Part shown: positions 17,693-25,960 of the stretch, in pieces | How the letters are laid out: each line of letters begins with the position of its first letter | Position numbering within the stretch: the first letter of the stretch is position 1 | Assembly (NCBI GenBank): GCA_965211775.1 | Contig: OZ242974.1 | Span: 4,216,001-4,280,000, forward strand | Reading direction: 5' to 3' | DNA length: 64,000 bases | Source of the DNA: Thiodiazotropha sp040506975 | GTDB lineage: Bacteria; Pseudomonadota; Gammaproteobacteria; Chromatiales; Chromatiaceae | Notes under the pieces: model-generated | The model's input: only the letters and a program-made list of their open reading frames with translations | Told to the model about the DNA's origin: nothing | Databases searched by the model: none | Translations under genes and position numbers: made by a program

Positions 17693-18721
17693 CCTAATTA
17701 CCCCTAAACCTCAGCCATTCTCAAGAGGCGATATGGCATAGGTGGAGTGCGAAGAGCGGCAAAAAGCAATCGTTCAATCATGGCGGGTAAATCGAAACGG
17801 CGGTTAAACCGATATTCGAACTCAGCAAGATAACGCGACACATGTTTATCTCGAATCGCATGAAAAGTACCCAACAGACTGTTTTTGACATTACCCAACA
17901 TCGTGTTTACCCATTTGAAGCACGAATACTGGACACTTTGGCGCCCACCACCCGTCACCATGGGGTTATGATGGCAATCAGCGGTTGTCACGCCACTAAA
18001 GCACCAAAGCCCATCGGTAAAGACTTCGCTGCCAGGCATCAAGCAGGAGCGGGCGTAGCGGGCGATTTCACGTTTGCGGAAGCCCCTTACACGACGCAGT
18101 TGAATTTTCATGGGCCTGCCGTCCCGCGTCGTCTCAACAGCAGCTACGAAAGGGATTTTGTTGCGCGACCCACGACCACGCTTACCGGCTTGCTCGCCTC
18201 CGAGATAAGCATCATCCAATTCGATGCGACCGGCCAGTTTTTTTCCACGCTCACGTTCCATCATCACCTGCATCAACTTATGCTTGAGTCGCCAGGCCGT
18301 ATTGTAGTTCACCCCGATTTCGCGGGAAAGTTGCAGCGCCGAGATACTTTTCTTGCGTTGGGTCAACAGATAGATCGCAAGAAACCACGTTCTCAGCGGC
18401 AGCTTGGTGCCATGGAAGATGCTGCCGGCGGTCAGGGAAGTCTGATGATGGCACTTGTGACATTGATATATCTGACGCTTTTTGAGTTCACAGCCTGTTG
18501 TGTTGCCGCACTCAGGGCAGACATAGCCCGTCGGCCAGCGCAAATCATACAATGCCTGTCGACACTGATCCTCGGTCCCATATTGTTCCAGAAAATCGTG
18601 CAAACCAAGACCTTTTTGAAATTGAATAGTATTTCTCGGCATGATGAAATCCTCTTTTATTCAGTAGGTTCCATTATGCTTGCACCACAGGCTCAATAGC
18701 TGAGCCTCAGGGGTAATCAGG
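17693..18721 (-). mobile_element. IS1595-family element, copy 3 (no matching target repeat)
   Basis: 1,029 bp. The modA-side end is CCTAATTACCCC with one change (G to A at base 4), the other end is the GGGGTAATCAGG variant. Flanking octamers TTATCTTA and TAGAAGTT do not match, so a recombination or deletion event is likely. It separates modA from any native promoter. Confidence 0.93.
17704..18642 (-). CDS. IS1595-family transposase, copy 3
   Basis: Intact 312-residue transposase identical in protein sequence to copy 1 (FSGV variant). The mutated terminal repeat on its 3' side could reduce its mobility. Confidence 0.95.
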   Translation of the reverse strand: MPRNTIQFQKGLGLHDFLEQYGTEDQCRQALYDLRWPTGYVCPECGNTTGCELKKRQIYQCHKCHHQTSLTAGSIFHGTKLPLRTWFLAIYLLTQRKKSISALQLSREIGVNYNTAWRLKHKLMQVMMERERGKKLAGRIELDDAYLGGEQAGKRGRGSRNKIPFVAAVETTRDGRPMKIQLRRVRGFRKREIARYARSCLMPGSEVFTDGLWCFSGVTTADCHHNPMVTGGGRQSVQYSCFKWVNTMLGNVKNSLLGTFHAIRDKHVSRYLAEFEYRFNRRFDLPAMIERLLFAALRTPPMPYRLLRMAEV

Positions 18722-18825
18722 TAGAAGTTTAAACGACACCATATTTACCACTATTTATTTCTAACTTAGCACCTCAGGTTGCATATAGACTTGTCGATAC
18801 GGAGATCAAAAGGTAGCCCAATCTA

Positions 18826-19935
18826 TCACTCAGCGGGGTAGGCGAGCTCCAACTGACGATAGATTTCATCACTGAAATCCGCACTGTCCGCATCGAGACT
18901 GGCCAGGATCTCCGCCAGGTGTTCGTTGTCTTCGCGCCCGTTCCACATCTTGATATAGCTTCCCTCCTTATAGCCGTGATCCTGGCGGAAAAAATTGAGC
19001 ACATTCTTACCCACATAGGTCTTGAAGAGCTCGTCGAAGTCAAGCTCGGCCGCCTGCATGACAGCCGCGAAATGGCTGATGTCAGCAGATTGGGTCTGTA
19101 TGCTGGCCATGGCCAGCTGCTCGATGGAAGTCCTGAAATCGACCGCCTCAGAGGGTTCGCCCAGCCCCTTCATGGCCAGTTCCGCAGCCTCCTCGAGAGT
19201 GGTGTTATGCAGGATCAGGTCACTCAGGGCAAAGTGCCAGATATCGACGATCTCCAGGTGGACCTGTTGCATATCGGGCTTCTGATGTTTCCACCATTTC
19301 CAGCCATAGTGCTCCAGCATTTCGGCACATTCGGTCCAGATCGCCCGGTACCAGGGATAGCCCGCATCCAGCCAGTCGCTGTTCACCTTGCGGTTCATGG
19401 CATCCTGCAGTTCAAGCATGGTTAGGATTTTCTGTTTCATATTGGTCTTCTTTTCGTTGAGCAAATCGTCAAGCAGGGTCACCGCCGTCTCCACATAATC
19501 GGGACAGCGGGTTTTAAACAGATCCAGTGCTTTCGCCTGCTGATACTCCTGCGCGATACTCAGATCCTTCTCCAGCAGCTCCTTGCACCGGCTGCTGCCG
19601 TGGCGTTGGATGAAGTGTTCCTGCAGCTTTCGGGTCGCCCTATAGGTCGCCTCCTTGGCATCAGGCTCCTCCCGTGTCCTGGGCCCCAACTCCAGGCCCA
19701 GCACCAGCGCCGCGCCGGTGAGGGTACCACAAACATCCCCCATGCGGCCTACACCGCCACCGAGACCGGACGCGATACGCATCGCCAGACCCTCGTCGAG
19801 ATCATAACGATCGATAAACGAGGTCAATACCGCCTGGGAACAGTTACAGCCGTCACAGAAGCGCTCGACGGCAACCCGGGTCCTGTCAGCCACCTGGCAG
19901 ACCTGCTTTAGTGTTGATCGTTTGTCGGACATCAT
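18826..19935 (-). CDS. C_GCAxxG_C_C-type redox/metal domain fused to dimeric dUTPase-like domain
   Basis: Two known domains in one frame. Residues 1-165 match the C_GCAxxG_C_C family: FCDGCNCSQAVL, GLGGGVGRMGDVCGTLTGA, SSRCKELL and TRCPDYV supply the ordered cysteines. From MKQKILTMLELQDAMN (internal ATG 19440) to the end is an all-alpha dUTPase-type domain with EIVDIWHFALSD and AIWTECAEMLEHYGWKWW, which hydrolyses dUTP to dUMP. The join falls exactly at the end of one family and the start of the other. It could be one fusion protein, two products from two starts, or a lost stop codon. ATG 19935 is chosen; a TTG at 19989 has a better GGAGG. Confidence 0.8.
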   Translation of the reverse strand: MMSDKRSTLKQVCQVADRTRVAVERFCDGCNCSQAVLTSFIDRYDLDEGLAMRIASGLGGGVGRMGDVCGTLTGAALVLGLELGPRTREEPDAKEATYRATRKLQEHFIQRHGSSRCKELLEKDLSIAQEYQQAKALDLFKTRCPDYVETAVTLLDDLLNEKKTNMKQKILTMLELQDAMNRKVNSDWLDAGYPWYRAIWTECAEMLEHYGWKWWKHQKPDMQQVHLEIVDIWHFALSDLILHNTTLEEAAELAMKGLGEPSEAVDFRTSIEQLAMASIQTQSADISHFAAVMQAAELDFDELFKTYVGKNVLNFFRQDHGYKEGSYIKMWNGREDNEHLAEILASLDADSADFSDEIYRQLELAYPAE

Positions 19936-20062
19936 CTTGATCGCAATGGAAAGAGTGATAACGCTGAACCAGTTCTCACTCGAGGTCAAGCCCTAACCTC
20001 CACCGTAGTGAGACAGATCCAACAACAATCCCTGCAGAGACAATGAATCGTTGTAACACTGC

Positions 20063-21045
20063 TCAATCGGGCAGAAGCAGCGTGCTGCCCCTGGTCCTAC
20101 GCGACTCGAGAGCCTGGTGAGCCTTCGCCGCCTCCCTGAGGGGATACTCCTGGGCAATCTCCAGCTTGATCTCCCCCCCCCCAGGATCGCATCGAACAGC
20201 GCAGCTGAACTCTGCAACAGCTGCTCTCTGGTCCTGGTGTAGTCGAAGAGTGTGGGGCGGGTCAGGTAGAGGGAACCCTTGGCGCTCAGTTGGGTGATAT
20301 CGAAGGGCGGCACCTTGCCTGATGCCTGACCGAAAGAGACCAGGGTTCCGCGGGGCGCCAACACAGAGAGGGATGCCTGGAAGGTATCCTTCCCCACGGA
20401 GTCGTAAACCACCGGAATACCGGTGCCGCCGGTGATTGCCCGGACCCGGTCCACGATATCCCCGTTGCGGTAGTTGATGATGTGGTGGCAACCAAGACTA
20501 CGCACCACTTCCGCTTTCTTCTCACTACCGACGGTAGCGATGACTTCAGCACCGAGTGCCAGCGCCCATTGGCAGAGCAGTTGCCCCACGCCGCCCGCGG
20601 CCGCATGAATGAGTATGGTCTCTCCCGCCTGCACCGGGTAAGTTCGTCGAATCAGGTACTCAGCCGTCATGCCCTTGAGCATCATCGCCGCGGCCTGCCT
20701 CTCACCGATACCTTCCGGCAGTTTGATCAATCGCTCAGCAGGAAAATTCCGAGACTCCGCATAGGCACCCAAGGGGCCGCCCGCATAGGCCACCCGGTCA
20801 CCGGGCGCAAACTCCGTAACACCCTCCCCTACCGACGCCACTGTGCCCGCCGCCTCAAGTCCCGGAATAAAGGGAAGCTTTCCTGCGGGGTAGAGACCGG
20901 TGCGATGGTAGACATCGATGAAGTTGAGCCCGACGGCACTATGTTTTATGCGCACTTCACCCGAAGCAGGTTTGGCGAGTTGAACCTCCTGCCATTGCAG
21001 GGTATCGCTACCGCCATAATCATAGACCATTAATGCATGGTTCAT
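20063..21045 (-). pseudogene. qor: NADPH:quinone oxidoreductase, frameshifted at a G10 tract
   Basis: Zinc-free quinone oxidoreductase of the medium-chain dehydrogenase superfamily. It starts MNHALMVYDYGGSDTLQW at ATG 21045 after AAGGGGG, and has HAAAGGVGQLLCQWA (NADPH loop) and YDSVGKDTF. At a run of ten C on the plus strand (20173-20182) the frame slips: the normal ending EIKLEIAQEYPLREAAKAH...LLLPD continues in another frame to a stop at 20063. With G11 or G8 the gene would be whole (about 325 residues). Unshifted, the frame runs on to 19993 with an unrelated tail. Sequencing error, phase variation and mutation are all possible. Confidence 0.85.
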
Positions 21046-21366
21046 TGGAACCCCCTTTTTGATAGATACACTCCGCAAACCTCAACAGCCCCAACCAGAT
21101 CGCAAAGATAACCGCATATTAAGCCCCCATACGGATTAGTCATGTCAGTAAAACAGTGCCTCTCCAAATCCAGCCAAACGATCAGACAACGCATTTAACC
21201 TGTGATGGGTGTCTATCCATGCCGGATAGGGACAGGCTATGATACTGGGCGCTCTTGGAGGGCGTCTGCAGGCCAGCTGTGTATCAGGCCGTACATAAGA
21301 TTTCGATAATCGGGCCCATCATCTGGCAATGCCGCATAACTGATAATTTTAGCCTGGAATGATGCA
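21046..21366. other. Intergenic, promoter region only
   Basis: Divergent gap between the quinone oxidoreductase and the unknown gene at 21367. No repeat, RNA gene or convincing small frame was seen. Confidence 0.4.
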
Positions 21367-22056
21367 ATGGAAATTCTACCCAAAAGGATCTATGAGATTC
21401 TCAAGGAAAAAGGCGTTTCTTCGATACTGCATGCAAACAGTGTTGAGAATGCATGTCTTTTCTTAAGAAATCGATGCTTGATGTCACGTGAAACCATTGA
21501 AAAACTCAGCTCACAAAAGAGATCACCGAAACCAAGCCACAATAGCAACAACTACAGTATCTGGAACGATATATTCACCGACTCCATAGACCTGCACAAA
21601 CAGGCCAATAGTGTGCATAACTACGGCCCGGCGCTGTTGGAGCTTGATACCGAAATAATAAAAAACACCTATACTGGAAAGGTTTGGGTGACAAAAAGCA
21701 ATCCCACGACATGGGATGCAAATACATCGCACGAAAGAAAATGGTTTGTCTCGGTGAATGACCTGGAAGACAGCTTTCATTACGGGAGCCTTGATCACAT
21801 GATTGTGTTTCGCCACTGTGGAGGAAAGCTGCCGATACTCGGTCATCTCAACAGGGTGGTACTCGACGATCCAAGGCTACAGACAGAAAGGTACCGGATC
21901 GACTACTTCAGCATGGCGTTCGGTGGCTTGATGCTTGCCTTGAAAGAGGGTGGTTTGGAGGTACCCATTGAAAAGAGAATCTGCAATCAAGGGTGCAGTT
22001 GTTTGGAAAGCTACAGTAACGGGAAATCTGAACCCGAGAAGATGTTTACCCTGTAG
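21367..22056 (+). CDS. Uncharacterised protein, possibly ADP-ribosyltransferase-like at its N-terminus
   Basis: I do not recognise this 229-residue soluble protein. The N-terminal pattern ILHANSVENACLFL followed by NRCLMSRE recalls the H-(4-6)-N-x-L-x-x-G-L-x-S opening of DarT/Tpt1-like ADP-ribosyltransferases, and WFVSVNDLEDSFHYGSLDHM is followed by a possible catalytic half, but no definite motif set is visible. Several cysteines cluster at the C-terminus (CNQGCSC). It has no partner gene beside it that looks like an antitoxin, and it ends 19 bp from the convergent ArsR-rhodanese gene. Confidence 0.65.
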   Translation: MEILPKRIYEILKEKGVSSILHANSVENACLFLRNRCLMSRETIEKLSSQKRSPKPSHNSNNYSIWNDIFTDSIDLHKQANSVHNYGPALLELDTEIIKNTYTGKVWVTKSNPTTWDANTSHERKWFVSVNDLEDSFHYGSLDHMIVFRHCGGKLPILGHLNRVVLDDPRLQTERYRIDYFSMAFGGLMLALKEGGLEVPIEKRICNQGCSCLESYSNGKSEPEKMFTL

Positions 22057-22074
22057 CCAAACAGCACGCTTGTT

Positions 22075-22734
22075 TCACTTCTCCACCGGCAATCCCTCTA
22101 ACATCCACTCCGGCAGCCCACCCTCCAGACGGTGTGCAGTCAATCCCTTCTGTCTCAGCTTGGCCACGGCATCGAAGGCAAGGACACAATGCGGGCCACG
22201 GCAGTAGGCCACGACTTCACGCTCAGGATCCAGTTTATCCAGATGTGTCTCCAGTTCATGAAGCGGGATGTTTATGGCGCCCGGCAGATGTCCCGATTCA
22301 TACTCCTCGCTGGGACGCACATCCAATACCGTGACCAGACCCTGTTTAACGCGCTCAAGCAGTTCGCTGGCGGGTATGGGCTCCAGGCTGTCCTTGACCT
22401 TCAGATAGTCATCCACAAGACGGTCCACCTCGGCCAACCGGCGTTCCGCCACTTCGCGCAACGATGCGAGCAGGGATGAAACATCCATACCACTCAATCG
22501 GTAGAAAACCTTGTGCCCTTCCCTGCGGTTAGTCACCAGGCCTGCCTGCCGCAGTTGCTGCAGGTGCTGCGAGGTGTTGGCCACCGTCAGCCCCGATACC
22601 TGGGCCAGGGCGTCCACGCTGCGTTCTCCCTGAGCCAGAAACTCCAGCAGCTCCAGCCGGTAACCGTTGCTCATCGCCTTTGCGACCCGGGAAAATTCAT
22701 TGAACAGATCGCGCTTGAAGTGCGTGCTTGACAT
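22075..22734 (-). CDS. ArsR-family regulator fused to a rhodanese domain
   Basis: Residues 1-95 are a winged-helix ArsR domain (LLEFLAQGERSVDALAQVSGL, then TSQHLQQLRQAGLV and the wing REGHKVFYRL). Residues 110-218 are a rhodanese domain with DVRPSEEYESGHLPGAINIP and an active-site loop AYCRGPHC whose first cysteine is the persulfide carrier. Such fusions sense or transfer sulfane sulfur; a role in reporting persulfide or sulfide levels is inference, consistent with soxB nearby. ATG 22734 (MSSTHF) is preferred. IS1595 copy 4 ends 64 bp upstream and may replace its promoter. Confidence 0.9.
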   Translation of the reverse strand: MSSTHFKRDLFNEFSRVAKAMSNGYRLELLEFLAQGERSVDALAQVSGLTVANTSQHLQQLRQAGLVTNRREGHKVFYRLSGMDVSSLLASLREVAERRLAEVDRLVDDYLKVKDSLEPIPASELLERVKQGLVTVLDVRPSEEYESGHLPGAINIPLHELETHLDKLDPEREVVAYCRGPHCVLAFDAVAKLRQKGLTAHRLEGGLPEWMLEGLPVEK

Positions 22735-22797
22735 ATTGGCTCCAGTAGACTTCAATTATTCAAGTGATCTATTGATTTATTGATATATAAAAAATTA

Positions 22798-23826
22798 CCT
22801 GATTACTCATGAGGCTCAGCTATTGAGCCTGTGGTGCAAGCATAATGGAACCTACTGAATAAAAGAGGATTTCATCATGCCGAGAAATACTATTCAATTT
22901 CAAAAAGGTCTTGGTTTGCACGATTTTCTGGAACAATATGGGACCGAGGATCAGTGTCGACAGGCATTGTATGATTTGCGCTGGCCGACGGGCTATGTCT
23001 GCCCTGAGTGCGGCAACACAACAGGCTGTGAACTCAAAAAGCGTCAGATATATCAATGTCACAAGTGCCATCATCAGACTTCCCTGACCGCCGGCAGCAT
23101 CTTCCATGGCACCAAGCTGCCGCTGAGAACGTGGTTTCTTGCGATCTATCTGTTGACCCAACGCAAGAAAAGTATCTCGGCGCTGCAACTTTCCCGCGAA
23201 ATCGGGGTGAACTACAATACGGCCTGGCGACTCAAGCATAAGTTGATGCAGGTGATGATGGAACGTGAGCGTGGAAAAAAACTGGCCGGTCGCATCGAAT
23301 TGGATGATGCTTATCTCGGAGGCGAGCAAGCCGGTAAGCGTGGTCGTGGGTCGCGCAACAAAATCCCTTTCGTAGCTGCTGTTGAGACGACGCGGGACGG
23401 CAGGCCTATGAAAATTCAACTGCGTCGTGTAAGGGGCTTCCGCAAACGTGAAATCGCCCGCTACGCCCGCTCCTGCTTGATGCCTGGCAGCGAAGTCTTT
23501 ACCGATGGGCTTTGGTGCTTTAGTGGCGAGACAACCGCTGATTGCCATCATAACCCCATGGTGACGGGTGGTGGGCGCCAAAGTGTCCAGTATTCGTGCT
23601 TCAAATGGGTAAACACGATGTTGGGTAATGTCAAAAACAGTCTGTTGGGTACTTTTCATGCGATTCGAGATAAACATGTGTCGCGTTATCTTGCTGAGTT
23701 CGAATATCGGTTTAACCGCCGTTTCGATTTACCCGCCATGATTGAACGATTGCTTTTTGCCGCTCTTCGCACTCCACCTATGCCATATCGCCTCTTGAGA
23801 ATGGCTGAGGTTTAGGGGTAATCAGG
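22798..23826 (+). mobile_element. IS1595-family element, copy 4
   Basis: 1,029 bp with the TCATGAGG start-side end. Flanking octamers are AAAAATTA and AAAAAATA, matching at seven of eight positions, so a duplication with one later change is likely. It clipped the last few codons of the small membrane-protein gene on its right. Confidence 0.93.
22877..23815 (+). CDS. IS1595-family transposase, copy 4
   Basis: Intact 312-residue transposase with the FSGE variant, as in copy 2. Confidence 0.95.
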   Translation: MPRNTIQFQKGLGLHDFLEQYGTEDQCRQALYDLRWPTGYVCPECGNTTGCELKKRQIYQCHKCHHQTSLTAGSIFHGTKLPLRTWFLAIYLLTQRKKSISALQLSREIGVNYNTAWRLKHKLMQVMMERERGKKLAGRIELDDAYLGGEQAGKRGRGSRNKIPFVAAVETTRDGRPMKIQLRRVRGFRKREIARYARSCLMPGSEVFTDGLWCFSGETTADCHHNPMVTGGGRQSVQYSCFKWVNTMLGNVKNSLLGTFHAIRDKHVSRYLAEFEYRFNRRFDLPAMIERLLFAALRTPPMPYRLLRMAEV

Positions 23827-24132
23827 AAAAAATATGAATGCTAACGAAAACAAAAACCAATTCTGCCTCAACAAACCAAATTGCGAAATGACAGCCAGTA
23901 CTAAGAAAATAAAAGAGAAGCCAAGAAACGCATAATATGCCCATCTTTTGTGCAAAATTAATCCTATGCCAGACAAAAATAATAATAGACTAAATATAAA
24001 TACGAGTAACTGTAAATATAATGGATATAGGCTTTTAATCACTGTCATGTAATATGCATTTACAAAACATAATAGTGATAATAAAGTCAGCGCAATTGCT
24101 AATATAACGCTTTTTCTATCAAGCACTTTCAT
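23812..24132 (-). pseudogene. Small membrane protein, C-terminus replaced by IS end
   Basis: A 106-residue protein with three or four hydrophobic helices (MKVLDRKSVILAIALTLL onwards) and no recognised family. Its last residues FPDYP and the stop are encoded by the terminal repeat of IS1595 copy 4. Joining across the element at the near-duplicated octamer would give the ending FIFFYISINQ-stop, so only about six native residues are lost and the protein may still work. Base composition is much more AT-rich than neighbours. Confidence 0.55.
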
Positions 24133-24322
24133 TATATGTCATATTTTCATAACTTCCGTATACTGACTTAGAACCAAGCACTCTAAACAACGTTTATATA
24201 CAACTTCACAACTATTATTATTAAAAAAGCATAATATCAGAAATCATCACCAACACTGTTTGTCTAATTATAAGTTAATTCTGATTACTGATTATTTTTT
24301 AGTTCCTTCACCCTCATACAAT
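24133..24322. other. AT-rich intergenic stretch
   Basis: No gene or repeat seen. It starts a low-GC zone reaching to about 25.9 kb. Confidence 0.4.
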
Positions 24323-25156
24323 CTACCTAGGATGCGCTATCACATAATCCGCCCCATAAGAAAAAATAGGAAAAAATGGTACATGTGATGGCCTGTATTT
24401 CCCAAAACCTGGAGAATACATATATCCATTAGGGGCTGTAACAACGGCTCCCATTTCATCAGCTAGTTGCTGATGGTAATTCCCATCTCCCGTATTACAA
24501 GAATAGAGAAAAATAGGTTCACCTGGTTCCCATCCATTTTCTCTAATAAGGTTGGCAAGTTCCTGCGCTGCTAGCTGTGGCCCGGTTTCTGCTGATCTAC
24601 CTGACTGTCTATCATCCCATACACCATATTCATCACCATGCCCTTTGACCATATATTCTCCCTCTGCTGCTTGAATATCACTAGTATATATTTGGATTCT
24701 GTCATTTGGAGGAAACAGATTGAGCGTATCCAAGCCATATAGATCTATGTAGATTAATGGATCTCCACCGACATATGTATATGTATTAATATCACCAGCT
24801 AATCCTATAGGATCCGATTCAAGATATCTTCCAGTTTTCGGGTCATAAGTTCGAAAGTAGTTGTAATAATACCCCGACTCCTGATCATGATACTGCCCCG
24901 GATAGCGCAGGTTGAAGGTATAGACCTCTCCATCGCCATCCACATCCGTCAGTTCTTCAATCTCACCAAACGGCTGGTAGTGCGCCTGCCAGATCATCTC
25001 GCCCTCTTCATTACTCACCGCAATCGGCGCACCCCGGTGCTCGAAATGAATATAGGCCAGTTGCGGATCGTCGGTCTGGTCTATCGCTCCGGGACCGGGA
25101 CCTTCACTGCTGAAAAACCAGACCTTGAAGATCCATAAATCTACCTGATTACTCAT
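24323..25156 (-). pseudogene. Rhs-family protein, 3' remnant with C-terminal tip domain
   Basis: The frame begins within the 47-bp palindrome (its first residues MSNQ are encoded by the IS-like end) and continues as an Rhs core: LAYIHFEHRGAPIAVSNEEG, then the hallmark RYPGQYHDQESGYYYNYFRTYDP and GRYLESDPIGLAGDINTYTYVGG. After LYGLD comes a 130-residue variable tip with GHGDEYGVWDD and IFLYSCNTGDGNYHQQLADE, a His/Cys arrangement like caspase-fold (C80/CHAT-type) peptidase toxins. The large N-terminal part of the Rhs protein is gone, so secretion and delivery are unlikely. No immunity gene is obvious downstream. Confidence 0.8.
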
Positions 25157-25190
25157 GAGGCTCAGCTATTGAGCCTCATGAGTAATCAGG
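25144..25190. repeat. 47-bp perfect palindrome made of two IS1595 start-side ends
   Basis: Two 21-bp arms beginning CCTGATTACTCATGAGGCTC around a GCTAT loop. The first 33 bases equal the start-side end of the IS1595-family element, and the rest is the mirror of its terminal 14 bases. It contains no coding DNA. Flanking octamers TAAATCTA and TATGACAA do not match. It marks the point where the Rhs gene is broken. Confidence 0.92.
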
Positions 25191-25960
25191 TATGACAATA
25201 TTAAATACGTACAATGCCTATATCAGTAAACCATTCAACATATAATTCCATATTCAAGCCTGACTCAGTAACCATTAACCATCCGGCAACTGCCCATTTA
25301 GGTCATAACTGAGTGACACAAAGATGATCGTTTCTTATAGGTTTATTTTCTGATACATCTATCGCGTAAACACTGAGCCTAGTGACAGTGCTCATGCAGA
25401 CATAAAAAATCACATTAACTATGTCAACCTAAATGAATCATTTATATTTCGTCTTATTCCTAATAATGGTTCCCCCTTAAAACATCCATATGTATATCTT
25501 GATGTTAACCATATTTGCCAACCAAGTTCAATACAAATATTTAAATTCTCTTATTAAACATTGTTTGCCTGAGTAACCTGCAACAAAAAGAAAAAACAAT
25601 CACATTTTGCCATCTTATTTAAACAGGTTAATCTTTAATTGATGATAGACTCATGACTCGCACACCATTCACTCACACGGAATACACTGTAAAATTCACC
25701 TCCTTGAGCAGAGTCCCGCTATTCGACCAGGTTAACACCAAGGATCAAGTAGAGTTGAATAGTAGATTTATTATTAACAGCTCTTGCTATATACATAACC
25801 CTCTGCGTCGACAGAGCTATCGTATAAAGCAACAAAACGTACAGCTTTACACCTTAAAGAGGAACAATCTTAACTGAACACATCCTGCCACGCCGGCACT
25901 TAAACGATAATTTACAGGAGAAGCATTAAACGGTGTATTAAATTTAGTGAGCTTATGTAT
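25191..25960. other. AT-rich region without a convincing gene
   Basis: Strongly AT-rich compared with the rest of the window. One frame at 25653-25877 (74 residues, MTRTPFTHTEY...) has an ATG but no clear ribosome-binding site or family, and I do not support it as a gene. No Rhs coding is found here, so the 5' part of that gene is missing. Confidence 0.5.

Noticed and set aside
25653..25877. 74-residue frame in the AT-rich region
   Set aside because: No clear ribosome-binding site, family or conserved context; likely chance.
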